From assembly GCA_017937385.1 (NCBI GenBank), contig JAGBDR010000085.1, forward strand, positions 1 to 46,792: a stretch of 46,792 bases of DNA, given 5' to 3'. The DNA comes from Parabacteroides sp. (lineage in GTDB: Bacteria > Bacteroidota > Bacteroidia > Bacteroidales > Tannerellaceae). The notes beneath the pieces are model-generated. The model saw only the letters and a program-made list of their open reading frames with translations. It searched no databases and had not been told where the DNA came from. A program made the position numbers and the translations under genes. Positions 34,835 through 43,451 of this stretch are shown here, piece after piece (within the stretch, counting starts at the first letter, position 1; each line of letters starts with the position of its first letter).

Positions 34835-37183
34835 TCAAGCTTGTTTCTTACGTGCAGTCTTCTTCTTCGCAGTCGTTTTTTCACCCGCTTCCGCAATGAT
34901 CTTTTTACAATCGTCCAACGTCAGGACGGCCGGATCGGCTACGGTCTTCGGAATGCGGTAATTGGCTTTCTTATAAGAAATATAAGGACCGAAACGGCCT
35001 TTCAGGATTTCCATCTCCGGTTCTTCCTCAAACTTCTTGATAAAGCGTTGTTCGTCTTTCTCCCGTTTCCCCTTGATCAAATCGATCGCCTCTTCAGCTG
35101 TAATCGTCAGCGGATTCAAATCTTTCGGGATAGAGACGAATTTGCCGTCATGCCGGATAAACGGCCCGAAACGACCGACAGCCGCCACCATCACTTTGCC
35201 TTCATATTCACCGACCGTACGGGGAAGGTCGAAGAGTTTCAACGCCTCTTCCAACGTGATCGTATCGATGGACTGGCCTTTCATCAAGGATGCGAATTGG
35301 GGTTTCGGCGCTTCCTTGTCTTCGGCATGAGCCACTCCGATCTGGACGACAGGGCCGTAGCGGCCGATCTTCACAAACACCGGATTACCGCTCTTCGGGT
35401 CGATGCCCAGTTCGCGCTCCCCTACCTTATGTTCCGTCTTGACGGCAGCCGTCGCTTCAACGATCGGATGGAAAATCTTATAGAATTTGTCGATTGCTTT
35501 CGTCCAGAGCAGTTCGCCTTCCGCCACCAAGTCGAATTCCTTTTCAACGCTGGCCGTAAAGTTATAATCCAACACATCCGGGAAATATTCCATCAGGAAG
35601 TCGTTCACCACCGTACCGATATCGGTCGGCATCAGTTTATTGCGATCTGCCCCGACCATCTCGGTCTTCTCCGTCTCCCGGATCTTTCCGTTGGACAACG
35701 ACACAACCGTGTAGGCGCGTTCCGTGCCTTCCTTATCCCCTTTCACCACATATTCGCGGTTCTGGATGGTCTGGATCGTCGGCGCGTAGGTTGACGGCCG
35801 TCCGATTCCCAGTTCTTCCAGACGGCGGACCAGGCTGGCTTCCGTGTAGCGCGGAGGACGCTGCGTGAAACGCTCCGTTGCTACGATATCTTTCAACGAC
35901 AATGTTTCATGGAGCTTGACCGGAGGGAGCAAGCCGTTTTCCTGTTCTTTCTCCCCGTCGTCGTCATTGCTTTCCATATACACCTGGAGGAAACCTTCGA
36001 AGCTGATCACTTCGCCGACGGCAACAAAACGTTCCGTCTGCCCGCTGATACCGACCGAGATCGTCGTGCGTTCCAGCTCGGCATCCGCCATCTGGCAAGC
36101 GATCGTCCGTTTACGGATCAGTTCATACAATCTTTTTTCCTGCGGAGTGCCTCCCATCTCCACATGGCTGATATACGTCGGGCGAATCGCCTCGTGTGCT
36201 TCCTGCGCCCCTTTGCTCTTCGTATGATAGTGGCGGAACTTATAATATTTCTCGCCGTAGGTTTCGAGAATCGCCTCCTTGGCCGTCCCCAACGCCAGGT
36301 CACTCAAATTCACGGAGTCGGTACGCATATAGGTAATCAACCCGGATTCATACAGGCGCTGCGCGATCATCATCGTCTGCGACACGGAATAGCCCAGCTT
36401 GCGGGCCGCTTCCTGTTGCAACGTGGAAGTCGTGAAAGGAGGAGCCGGCGATTTCTTGACCGGTTTCGTGGTGATATCGTCGATCGTAAACGTCGCATTC
36501 TTGCAGGATTCCAAAAAGGCTTCCACCTCCCGCTTGTCTTTCAGGCGGCGGTTCAGCTCGGCTTTCAGCACGGTCGTGCCATCGGGCAGGATGAAATTGG
36601 CAATCACCCGGAAAGCCGCCTCGCTCACAAAATCATGAATCTCCCGTTCCCGTTCCACAATCAGGCGGACTGCCACCGACTGCACACGTCCGGCCGACAA
36701 AGCCGGTTTCACCTTGCGCCACAAGATCGGTGAAAGCTCGAAGCCCACGATACGGTCCAGCACACGGCGTGCCTGTTGGGCGTTCACCAAGTTTATATCG
36801 ATATCACGTGGCGTTTCAATAGCATGCAGAATGGCATTCTTGGTAATTTCATGAAAGACGATACGTTTGGTATTTTCAGGTTTCAGGCCCAGCACTTCAT
36901 ACAGGTGCCAGGAAATGGCTTCTCCCTCACGGTCCTCATCGGAAGCGAGCCATACCTGTTCGGCAGACTTGGCTTCGGATTTCAGCTCGCTGACCAGCTT
37001 TTTCTTGTCGGCCGGTATCACGTACTGCGGAGCATAGTCGTGTTGGATGTCAATACTAAACTCTTTCGTCTTCAAATCGCGGATGTGCCCGTAGCTCGAC
37101 ATAACCTTATAATCTTTTCCGAGGAACTTTTCGATGGTTTTTGCCTTTGCGGGTGACTCCACTATTACCAGATTCTTTTGCAT
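34835..37183 (-). CDS. topA: DNA topoisomerase I
   Basis: Type IA topoisomerase that relaxes negative supercoils. The 782-residue protein has the Toprim domain (VIVESPAKAKT; acidic SDEDREGEAI at 81-90), the active-site Tyr285 in GLITYMRTDS, and QQARRVLDRIVGFELSP. The zinc-finger tail of E. coli TopA is replaced by several beta repeat units of the Topo_C type (GRFGPFIRHDGKF and GRFGPYISYKKANY) and a Lys/Ala-rich tail, as usual in Bacteroidetes. A -7 box is seen at 37213-37220. Confidence 0.97.
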   Translation of the reverse strand: MQKNLVIVESPAKAKTIEKFLGKDYKVMSSYGHIRDLKTKEFSIDIQHDYAPQYVIPADKKKLVSELKSEAKSAEQVWLASDEDREGEAISWHLYEVLGLKPENTKRIVFHEITKNAILHAIETPRDIDINLVNAQQARRVLDRIVGFELSPILWRKVKPALSAGRVQSVAVRLIVEREREIHDFVSEAAFRVIANFILPDGTTVLKAELNRRLKDKREVEAFLESCKNATFTIDDITTKPVKKSPAPPFTTSTLQQEAARKLGYSVSQTMMIAQRLYESGLITYMRTDSVNLSDLALGTAKEAILETYGEKYYKFRHYHTKSKGAQEAHEAIRPTYISHVEMGGTPQEKRLYELIRKRTIACQMADAELERTTISVGISGQTERFVAVGEVISFEGFLQVYMESNDDDGEKEQENGLLPPVKLHETLSLKDIVATERFTQRPPRYTEASLVRRLEELGIGRPSTYAPTIQTIQNREYVVKGDKEGTERAYTVVSLSNGKIRETEKTEMVGADRNKLMPTDIGTVVNDFLMEYFPDVLDYNFTASVEKEFDLVAEGELLWTKAIDKFYKIFHPIVEATAAVKTEHKVGERELGIDPKSGNPVFVKIGRYGPVVQIGVAHAEDKEAPKPQFASLMKGQSIDTITLEEALKLFDLPRTVGEYEGKVMVAAVGRFGPFIRHDGKFVSIPKDLNPLTITAEEAIDLIKGKREKDEQRFIKKFEEEPEMEILKGRFGPYISYKKANYRIPKTVADPAVLTLDDCKKIIAEAGEKTTAKKKTARKKQA

Positions 37184-37212
37184 AATAACGTCTTATCTTT
37201 TGAAATCGGGTG

Positions 37213-37220
37213 CAAACATA
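37213..37220 (-). promoter_or_regulatory. -7 box of topA
   Basis: The minus strand reads TATGTTTG, 29 bases before the start codon. The place where the upstream element should lie is occupied by heptamer repeats. Confidence 0.5.
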
Positions 37221-37230
37221 CATAAAAACT

Positions 37231-37334
37231 ATGATTTATAATTTATGATTTATGATTTATGACTTAAATTTGTACTTTTATCTGCCCAAACTAGCATATA
37301 TCATCCATAAATCATAAATTATAATTCATAAATC
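37231..37334. repeat. inverted pair of (ATAAATC)n heptamer arrays between topA and the TPR gene
   Basis: The left array (37231-37262) has ATGATTT-type units; the right array (37306-37334) has the complementary ATAAATC-type units. They flank a 43-base segment containing a possible -7 box TAAATTTG (37265-37272) for the TPR gene. The right array ends 5 bases before the TPR start codon. Confidence 0.85.
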
Positions 37335-37339
37335 TCGAA

Positions 37340-37603
37340 ATGGAAACGATTAAACAACTCATCACCGACGGTAAAACAGATGAAGCCATCCGTTTGTTGG
37401 ACGAATACATAGAAAAAAACGCCTCTTCCGATGAAGCGTTCTATTTGCGAGGCAATGCTTACCGCAAAGAAGGGAACATCCGGATGGCCCTGAACAACTA
37501 TCTTACGGCGATGGACCTGAACCCCGACAGCCCGGCCCGGATTGCCCACAACCAATTGATCTCCATCCTGAACTTTTACAACAAAGATATGTTCAATCAA
37601 TAA
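37340..37603 (+). CDS. small tetratricopeptide-repeat protein
   Basis: An 87-residue protein made of two TPR-like helix pairs: GKTDEAIRLLDEYIEKN with SSDEAFYLRGNAYRKEG, then NIRMALNNYLTAMDLNPDSP. No signal peptide. Such small TPR proteins act as protein-binding scaffolds; the partner is unknown. It lies between divergent topA and convergent nagB. A possible -7 box lies between the heptamer arrays, and no ribosome-binding site other than A/T-rich repeat is visible before the ATG. Confidence 0.85.
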   Translation: METIKQLITDGKTDEAIRLLDEYIEKNASSDEAFYLRGNAYRKEGNIRMALNNYLTAMDLNPDSPARIAHNQLISILNFYNKDMFNQ

Positions 37604-37605
37604 AA

Positions 37606-37632
37606 AAGCCGCATCTATCCCAGACACGGCTT
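37606..37632 (-). terminator. terminator of nagB (minus strand)
   Basis: AAGCCG (37606-37611) pairs with CGGCTT (37627-37632) around a 15-base loop. On the minus strand the stem is followed by a T run. It lies about 50 bases after the nagB stop codon and just after the TPR stop codon. Confidence 0.6.
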
Positions 37633-37680
37633 CCTACAATCTACATAAATTATGTATTATAGATATAAAATGGAATAACT

Positions 37681-38493
37681 TTACTTCAATAATGAACACG
37701 GACAAAGATTGTCTTTTTCTATGTCCTTGAAATAATTGTATGTTCCGACTTTCAGTTCCGCGCAAGCAGCTTCGTCGGCTACAATAATTCCTTTCGGGTG
37801 CAACTGCAAAGCCGTAATCGTCCACATCTGGTTTACCGCGCCCTCAACAGCCTGCTGCAAAGCACGCGCCTTGTTGTGTCCGTTCACCATGATCAACACC
37901 TCTTTCGCATCCAATACCGTAGCGACACCGACCGTAACGGAAGTCTTCGGCACTTTGTTGACATCGTTGTCGAAGAAGCGGGAGTTGGCGATGATCGTAT
38001 CGGTTGTCAACGATTTGACACGGGTACGGGAAGCCAAAGAAGAGCCCGGTTCGTTAAAAGCGATATGCCCGTCAGGACCGATACCGCCCAAGAACAGGTC
38101 TACACCGCCGGCCGCTTTCATCTTGGCTTCGTAGGCAGCACATTCGGCCTCCAGGTCTTCCGCGTTGCCATTCAGAATATTCACATTCTCCGGCTTGATG
38201 TCGATGTGGCTGAAGAAGTTGTTCCACATAAAAGAATGATAGCTTTCAGGATGGTCTTTCGGCAGGCCTACATATTCATCCATATTGAAAGTTATGATAT
38301 TCTGGAAAGAGATCACTCCCTGTTTGTTCAGTTCGATCAGGTTCTTGTACATGCCCAGAGGAGAAGAGCCGGTAGGCAAGCCCAATACAAATGGTTTCTC
38401 GGCTGTCGGATTCGCTTTCTTAATCTTGGCAGCCACATAATTAGCAGCCCATTTTGAGAGTTGCTCGTAATCAGGTTCAATAATTAGTCTCAT
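37681..38493 (-). CDS. nagB: glucosamine-6-phosphate deaminase
   Basis: Converts glucosamine 6-phosphate to fructose 6-phosphate and ammonia, linking amino-sugar use to glycolysis. The 270-residue protein keeps the E. coli catalytic set in the same numbering: Asp72 in FNMDEYVGL, and Asp141, His143 and Glu148 in [14 protein letters not shown]. It has its own terminator. Nearby genes are not amino-sugar genes, so it is a solitary copy. Confidence 0.96.
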   Translation of the reverse strand: MRLIIEPDYEQLSKWAANYVAAKIKKANPTAEKPFVLGLPTGSSPLGMYKNLIELNKQGVISFQNIITFNMDEYVGLPKDHPESYHSFMWNNFFSHIDIKPENVNILNGNAEDLEAECAAYEAKMKAAGGVDLFLGGIGPDGHIAFNEPGSSLASRTRVKSLTTDTIIANSRFFDNDVNKVPKTSVTVGVATVLDAKEVLIMVNGHNKARALQQAVEGAVNQMWTITALQLHPKGIIVADEAACAELKVGTYNYFKDIEKDNLCPCSLLK

Positions 38494-38571
38494 ACGCTTT
38501 TTTTAATTTAGATCTTTCGTTCCTAAAAGTAATACCTTTATTTATTCTTTCCGACCAAGAATTTACCATTC

Positions 38572-39768
38572 TTAATCCGTTGTTTTCAATTTCCTGGCCA
38601 TTTCTTCTCCCAAAGCCCAGCATTCTTCATACTTGTCGGCTTTCAGAGCCTGTTTCTGCTCAACCGGAGCGCCCACGACTTCCCATTTCATCTTTTCGCC
38701 GAATGCCGCCAAGTTCTTCACGGCAGCCCCTGCCCAAGTGAAAGAGCCGAAGTAACCGAACAGGCGGTTCTTCACCTCGCGTGTCTCGATCTTGTCAAGA
38801 AGCGATTCTATTTCCGGGAACAACCGGTTGCTGTAAGTCGGACAGCCCACAATCACTCCCTTGTATTTGAAAATATCCTTCAAGATATAGGAAGCGGGAC
38901 TTTTGCTTACATTGTGCATGACAATATTCTTCACGCCATTTGCCGCCAGAGAAGAGGCGATCGTATCGGCCATCTGCTCGGTATTGCCATACATCGTGCC
39001 ATACACGATCACAACCCCATCTTCGCCTTCATAACGGCTCAGGCGGTCATAGATACCGATTGTCTTCGCGATGTGTTCCCGCCAGACCGGACCATGTGTC
39101 GAACAGATCGTACGGATTTCCAACGCCGACAATTTCTGCAAGGCCCGTTGCACGGGATTTCCATATTTTCCCACAATGTTGGCATAGTAGCGGACCATTT
39201 CTTCCCAGTAATGCTCCACGTTCATCTCCGCATCGATCACCCCGCCTTCCAAAGCGCCATACGTTCCGAACGCATCGGCAGAAAACAGGATTTTATCGGT
39301 CGAATCATACGTAACCATGACTTCCGGCCAGTGCACCATCGGAGCCATATAGAAAGACAATTGATGGCGGCCCACGTTCAGGGTATCGCCCTCCTTCACT
39401 TCATACAATCCCGTCGAAATGCCATGATAGCCCTCCAACATACCGAAAGTCTGCTTGTTCCCGACAATCCGGACATCCGGATATTGCTGGCGCAGCAAAC
39501 GGATACTGCCCGCATGATCCGGCTCCATGTGGTTCACAATCAGGAAGTCCAAAGGACGTCCGTCAAGAGCATCCGCTATTTTCTTCAGGAAAACATCGGA
39601 ATAACAGACATCCACCGTATCGACCAGGACCGTTTTTTCGTCTACAATCAAATAGGAGTTATAAGAAACCCCGTACGGCAAAGGCCACATATTCTCAAAA
39701 AGGGCTTTTTGCCGGTCGTTTACTCCTACATAGTAAACTTTATCTGCTATTTCTTTTAACTTATACAC
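38572..39768 (-). CDS. flavodiiron protein, FprA family A-type flavoprotein
   Basis: Reduces oxygen to water or nitric oxide to nitrous oxide, protecting anaerobes from both. The 398-residue protein joins an N-terminal metallo-beta-lactamase-like diiron domain (His80, Glu82, Asp84, His85 in NHMEPDHAGS; further ligands in APMVHWPE and CSTHGPVW) with a C-terminal flavodoxin domain (VYGTMYGNTEQMA binding FMN). No rubredoxin gene is adjacent to supply electrons. Confidence 0.94.
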   Translation of the reverse strand: MYKLKEIADKVYYVGVNDRQKALFENMWPLPYGVSYNSYLIVDEKTVLVDTVDVCYSDVFLKKIADALDGRPLDFLIVNHMEPDHAGSIRLLRQQYPDVRIVGNKQTFGMLEGYHGISTGLYEVKEGDTLNVGRHQLSFYMAPMVHWPEVMVTYDSTDKILFSADAFGTYGALEGGVIDAEMNVEHYWEEMVRYYANIVGKYGNPVQRALQKLSALEIRTICSTHGPVWREHIAKTIGIYDRLSRYEGEDGVVIVYGTMYGNTEQMADTIASSLAANGVKNIVMHNVSKSPASYILKDIFKYKGVIVGCPTYSNRLFPEIESLLDKIETREVKNRLFGYFGSFTWAGAAVKNLAAFGEKMKWEVVGAPVEQKQALKADKYEECWALGEEMARKLKTTD

Positions 39769-39806
39769 GTTGAAAACAAAAAAATTAAAAGTTGAAAATC
39801 AAATAT

Positions 39807-40637
39807 TCAATTCTTCATTCCTTTTCCAAGCCGCATGGCACGCCAGACGAAGTAGATACCCGCCAACACGAACGGAATACTGAGGCATTGCCCCATATTC
39901 AATATCATATCAGCCTCGAATGCCTCCTGGTCGTTTTTCAGAAACTCAATGAAGAAACGCGAACCGAATACACAAATCATAAACACACCGAAGATAAACC
40001 CTTCCTTTTTCCAGGCATCCTTCTTGAAATAGAGCCACATGCAAATAGCGAAAGTCACCAAATAGCAAGCGGCTTCATAAAGCTGCGTCGGATGGCTGGG
40101 CGCGGAAAAGACGGGAGCGGCCCCTCCTTTCCAGGCATGTAGGTTTTCGATAAAACGGAATCCCCACGGCAAATCGGTCGGATGTCCATAGATTTCATGA
40201 TTCATCAGGTTCCCCAAGCGGATCATGGCGGCCACAAGGCCGGTCGGGACCACCAGTTTGTCGAATGTCCAAAGCATGCTCCGGTGGCTCACCCGTTTAG
40301 AATAGAAATAGATGGCTATGATTATACCCAACGTCCCCCCATGACTGGCCAGCCCGCCTTCCCAGACTTTCAGGATCTCGACCGGATTGGCCAAATAATA
40401 ATCCGGTGCATAGAACAGGCAGTGCCCCAAGCGGGCTCCGATCACCGTTCCCAACATCGTGTAAACCAACAGGGAGTCGATCCATGCCGGATTGAGTTTT
40501 TCTCTTTTCCACATTCTCTCCACGATCTTGTAACCGATCAGGAAACCGATGGCAAATGCCAGTCCGTACCAGCGTATCTCACGCGAACCGATAGAAAAGA
40601 GGGCAGGGTCAGCCGTCCAGGTAATAAAATCAAACAT
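39807..40637 (-). CDS. lgt: prolipoprotein diacylglyceryl transferase
   Basis: Transfers diacylglycerol from phosphatidylglycerol to the lipobox Cys of prolipoproteins, the first step of lipoprotein maturation (needed, for example, for the M16 protease above). The 276-residue integral membrane protein has the Lgt signature with [13 protein letters not shown] and [13 protein letters not shown], and about seven spans. The gene follows ddh, from which it is separated by a pair of inverted heptamer arrays. Confidence 0.95.
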   Translation of the reverse strand: MFDFITWTADPALFSIGSREIRWYGLAFAIGFLIGYKIVERMWKREKLNPAWIDSLLVYTMLGTVIGARLGHCLFYAPDYYLANPVEILKVWEGGLASHGGTLGIIIAIYFYSKRVSHRSMLWTFDKLVVPTGLVAAMIRLGNLMNHEIYGHPTDLPWGFRFIENLHAWKGGAAPVFSAPSHPTQLYEAACYLVTFAICMWLYFKKDAWKKEGFIFGVFMICVFGSRFFIEFLKNDQEAFEADMILNMGQCLSIPFVLAGIYFVWRAMRLGKGMKN

Positions 40638-40644
40638 ATTATTT

Positions 40645-40679
40645 CAATTGACAATGGGCAATTGACAATTGACAATTTG
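40645..40679. repeat. heptamer repeat, left half of an inverted pair before lgt
   Basis: About five (AATTGAC)-type units, starting 8 bases upstream of the lgt ATG on the minus strand, over the ribosome-binding position. Confidence 0.85.
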
Positions 40680-40701
40680 CAACAACCGGAACCACCCCCT
40701 T

Positions 40702-40733
40702 AATTGTCAATTGTCAATTATCAATTGTCCATT
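40702..40733. repeat. heptamer repeat, right half of an inverted pair after ddh
   Basis: Four to five complementary (AATTGTC)-type units ending 3 bases from the ddh stop codon. Paired with 40645-40679 they form a stem around a 22-base segment, which may attenuate transcription from ddh into lgt. Confidence 0.85.
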
Positions 40734-40736
40734 CTA

Positions 40737-41633
40737 TTAAACCAATTTCTTTATTAAGTCTTCTCTTTCGCCGTAGAGCATATCGATCACCGGCAGTTCG
40801 ATCATCGTGTAGGCGCCGGGCTGCTGTTTGAAACTTGCACGGGCAACACAAACCAAGATCTGGGCGGTAAGGGCCGGGTTGTTGATCTTCATGTCGAATT
40901 CGATCAGCTGGTTCTGCGTTTTGCCGGAAACCCCTTTGCGGACCAAGTTCACGCCATGACCCATGTCTTTCAGGTCGTCCACACAGTCCACCTGGATCAC
41001 ATGCGTTTCGTCGTGGGCAAAATAGTCGTCCGCTTTGATGGCTGCGGCTACTTTCTCGAAATCATATCCCTCTTTCACTTCGATATAGACCATACGGCGA
41101 TGAACACCTGTTCCCATCGGGATGGTCATTGACAGAGCGGCCTTTACGCCTTCGATGGCTTTCACGGCAACCGTATGCCCCATACTCATGCCCGGGCCGA
41201 AGTTTGTGTAAGTAATACCTTTCGGAACGATTGCCTGCAACAAGGCGCGGACAATCGAATCGCTTCCCGGATCCCATCCGGCCGAGATAACAGCCACGGT
41301 GTTGTGAGCTTTCGCCACAGCATCGAGCGAACGGCGCAAATCGACAATACTTCCGTGGATATCGAAACTATCCACCGTATGGATGCCTAAAGCCAGTATT
41401 TCTTTGGCGTATCCCTCTACGCTGCGGGTCGGAGTTGCCAGAATAGCCACATCGACTTGCTCCAACTTCGTGATGCTATCCGTAACGGTATATCCTTTCA
41501 ACTCATCCGGAACGTCATTCGGATTACGACGCACAACACCGGCCACTTCAAAATCAGGAGCAACTTCCAGGGCCTCCAACACATACTTTCCGATATTGCC
41601 ATATCCAACAATGGCAGCTCTAATCTTTTTCAT
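40737..41633 (-). CDS. ddh: meso-diaminopimelate D-dehydrogenase
   Basis: NADPH-dependent reductive amination of tetrahydrodipicolinate to meso-diaminopimelate in one step, feeding lysine and peptidoglycan synthesis. The 298-residue protein has the nucleotide-binding GYGNIGKY at residues 10-17, LATPTRSVEGYA, and the substrate loop AGWDPGSDSI followed by NFGPGMSMGHT. A consensus promoter precedes the gene. Confidence 0.95.
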   Translation of the reverse strand: MKKIRAAIVGYGNIGKYVLEALEVAPDFEVAGVVRRNPNDVPDELKGYTVTDSITKLEQVDVAILATPTRSVEGYAKEILALGIHTVDSFDIHGSIVDLRRSLDAVAKAHNTVAVISAGWDPGSDSIVRALLQAIVPKGITYTNFGPGMSMGHTVAVKAIEGVKAALSMTIPMGTGVHRRMVYIEVKEGYDFEKVAAAIKADDYFAHDETHVIQVDCVDDLKDMGHGVNLVRKGVSGKTQNQLIEFDMKINNPALTAQILVCVARASFKQQPGAYTMIELPVIDMLYGEREDLIKKLV

Positions 41634-41661
41634 ACTTTAGTTTTTACTTTTTCTTCAGCCA

Positions 41662-41692
41662 CAAAAGTAGTTATAATTAAAGGATTGACAAA
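41662..41692 (-). promoter_or_regulatory. consensus promoter of ddh
   Basis: On the minus strand TTTG (41689-41692), 19 bases, TACTTTTG (41662-41669). The start codon is 28 bases downstream. Confidence 0.75.
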
Positions 41693-41724
41693 AGCGGGGC
41701 CTTTTGTTTTTGTTAAAAATGATC

Positions 41725-41808
41725 ACTCCGCAAAGACAGGGCGCCGCTCTGCCCGTCGTCACCCGGCAGGGAACGGATTGAGCGGACGGAGCAGAACCCC
41801 GCCCCTAT
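41725..41808. repeat. GC-rich imperfect inverted repeat, REP-like
   Basis: A GC-rich block in an AT-rich gap: AGGGCGCCGCTCTGCCC on the left and GGAGCAGAACCCCGCCCCT on the right are imperfect complements. It resembles dispersed intergenic repeats of the GGGGCGGGGTTCTGCTCC type that I recall from Bacteroidales. No gene is visible. Confidence 0.45.
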
Positions 41809-41943
41809 GAAAAAGTAAATCAGGACACGGATATCCCGAACCGGAAGGGACTTATTGTATATTATTGTTTCTTTAACAACAGAATACAACTTTTAAAAAA
41901 GAGCGCAAATTCCGGTTTTTCACCGGTAAAAAGGGGATTTTCG

Positions 41944-42072
41944 CCGTGAGGTGCGCAGTTTTTTGTCCTGAAGACGGTCGTTATCGGCCTGAAGTCCGGC
42001 TTCATCCTCCACGAAATCCGACCTCAAGAGCCATGAGGACGGTCGTCACGGCGATAAAGTCCCTCCTCACGG
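41944..42072. repeat. degenerate 21-22-bp tandem array, six units (array 4)
   Basis: Units start at 41944, 41967, 41988, 42009, 42031 and 42052. Those at 41967 and 42031 share GACGGTCGT followed by a CGG end (CCTGAAGACGGTCG and CCATGAGGACGGTCG). The ends CCGTGAGG (41944-41951) and CCTCACGG (42065-42072) are perfect inverses, so the array is bounded by inverted termini. The 825-base gap 41634-42458 otherwise holds the ddh promoter, the GC-rich repeat above, a 14-base palindrome GTAACAAATGTTAC (42188-42201) and a terminator; no gene. Confidence 0.65.
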
Positions 42073-42385
42073 CAGAAAAAGGGGAATTCTTTTTTGCGAT
42101 ATTCGGAGCGGTGGAAACTTTTGTTGGCTACAAGCAATTCTCCGGGACTTCAGCTTTTCCATCCTGTCAGCCATTCCCCGCTTTTCAGTAACAAATGTTA
42201 CCCACTTTCCAATTTCTTCCCGACCTGTTCCCACCAACCGTCAACAAATATCGATGAAAAAGATAAAAATGTCACACGAAAACCGTCCAAGATTTTCTTT
42301 GAAATAGAAAAACGGCTGAAAAGGGGATATTGTATAATTTTTCAGGAACGGTGTATCAAAAGGCGCTGTAGGCGCCTCGCATAAT

Positions 42386-42415
42386 AAGGGGCTGTTCAAA
42401 TTGACACAGCCCCTT
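42386..42415 (-). terminator. terminator downstream of the HicB-like gene
   Basis: AAGGGGCTGT (42386-42395) pairs with ACAGCCCCTT (42406-42415). It lies about 43 bases after the minus-strand stop codon; the T run is short. The palindrome AGGCGCTGTAGGCGCCT (42361-42377) follows. Confidence 0.65.
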
Positions 42416-42458
42416 AATTAGATGAGCGGTACAGGTGTTCAATTAAAAATAGTTCTTT

Positions 42459-42863
42459 TTAAAACTGGACCAGACTCATTTTAGTTACTATCTCATTGAA
42501 TTTATCTTGTATGGTCGCCTTTTGCTTTTCGGAAGCAAAGGCCAAACCTTCTTTATATTTACGCATCAATGATGGATTTATCCCAACAGCTTGCGCAAAT
42601 TGCGATACATTGAAAAAAGGAAAGGTTTTGAAAAATCCGGAAAAGTCATATTTGTAATCTATCGATAGATTTTCCGTATACCATTCCGGGAACACGCCTT
42701 TCTTTTCTTTGTAAAATTCGGCTTGTTCTTTTAGCACGTCTACAAAGTCATTTTTAGCCTCTTGCTCAGTCAGACCGTACCCGTACGCACCTTGTACAGA
42801 TTTGGTATAAACACCATAGCCGCCGTCTTCTGCTTTTTCGATAATTGCTACAATTGTTTTCAT
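42459..42863 (-). CDS. HicB-like antitoxin-type protein, orphan
   Basis: A 134-residue protein with the HicB layout: an N-terminal partial RNase-H-like domain (IVAIIEKAEDGGYGVYTKS, then GYGLTEQEAKNDFVDVLKE) and a C-terminal helix-turn-helix-like region (NVSQFAQAVGINPSLMRKY). HicB proteins neutralise the HicA mRNA endonuclease and repress their own operon. No hicA-like frame is found on either side, so it stands alone. It may be an orphan regulator or a remnant of a toxin-antitoxin pair. Confidence 0.75.
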   Translation of the reverse strand: MKTIVAIIEKAEDGGYGVYTKSVQGAYGYGLTEQEAKNDFVDVLKEQAEFYKEKKGVFPEWYTENLSIDYKYDFSGFFKTFPFFNVSQFAQAVGINPSLMRKYKEGLAFASEKQKATIQDKFNEIVTKMSLVQF

Positions 42864-42893
42864 ACAACAGATTTTTTGAGGTTTAGTCCAATT

Positions 42894-42944
42894 AAAGGTG
42901 CTGTGTCAAAAAGCGCTGTAGGCGCTTTTTGACACAGCACCTTT
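42894..42944. repeat. 23-bp perfect hairpin upstream of the HicB-like gene
   Basis: AAAGGTGCTGTGTCAAAAAG plus CGC (42894-42916) pairs perfectly with its complement at 42922-42944 around loop TGTAG. The inner AGCGCTGTAGGCGCT recurs as AGGCGCTGTAGGCGCCT at 42361-42377, and GACACAG recurs in the terminator at 42403-42409. It could be a terminator for the upstream gene or a dispersed palindrome. Confidence 0.85.
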
Positions 42945-43016
42945 CGACACACCGACAATACTTCATCGCAAAAACTCTTTCTCTGTTTCCCATATATACA
43001 GATAGCACATAATTCA

Positions 43017-43430
43017 TCATTCGCCAAACACCATTCGCGACATAGGTTCAACAAGTTGATACATATATTTCCCCATGACAGCAGATGAAAGAAACATTGC
43101 AAATATCATCACAAAAGATAATATTGCAAACATAACTGAAAGACGAAAACTACCGCGAATAAGAGGTTTCATTTTTTCCACGACCATTTTTCCTCTTTTT
43201 TTCCGCAAATAAAACCAATAGAACACACCTAATATCAATAAAGCTATTGCATACATATATTCAACCGGCATCAAATACAAGAAAAAAAAGATCAATATCA
43301 AATCCAATATACTAATAACGAACATTGAGCATATAAAACTCAAAGCCCATACTGTTCTCCCATGAGGTTGCGTATCTTTAAGCACCTTTAAATAGAACAG
43401 ATAGTACATATAATATAATACATCAATCAT
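43017..43430 (-). CDS. uncharacterised membrane protein
   Basis: A 137-residue protein with about three membrane spans (residues 28-54, 58-75, 98-120) and a basic segment between the second and third (LRKKRGKMVVEKMK). No family recognised. It starts 21 bases after the TonB-C-like gene, in the same AT-rich island and the same direction as the RHS fragment, so it may belong to that polymorphic toxin locus. ATG 43430 is used. Confidence 0.65.
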   Translation of the reverse strand: MIDVLYYMYYLFYLKVLKDTQPHGRTVWALSFICSMFVISILDLILIFFFLYLMPVEYMYAIALLILGVFYWFYLRKKRGKMVVEKMKPLIRGSFRLSVMFAILSFVMIFAMFLSSAVMGKYMYQLVEPMSRMVFGE

Positions 43431-43451
43431 GGCCGATAGTTTTTATAAAAT

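Noticed and set aside
34787-35794. 335-codon open frame on the plus strand
   Set aside because: Antisense to topA, with no family character; a shadow of the real gene.
41946-42191. 81-codon frame on the plus strand
   Set aside because: Reads straight through array 4, with no homology; better explained as tandem repeats.
42188-42201. palindrome GTAACAAATGTTAC as a specific operator
   Set aside because: It has the shape of a regulator site but no adjacent promoter or gene to regulate; mentioned only as content of the gap.
42860-43102. 80-codon frame on the minus strand
   Set aside because: Spans the 23-bp hairpin and overlaps the 3' end of the membrane-protein gene in another frame; Cys/Leu-rich noise.
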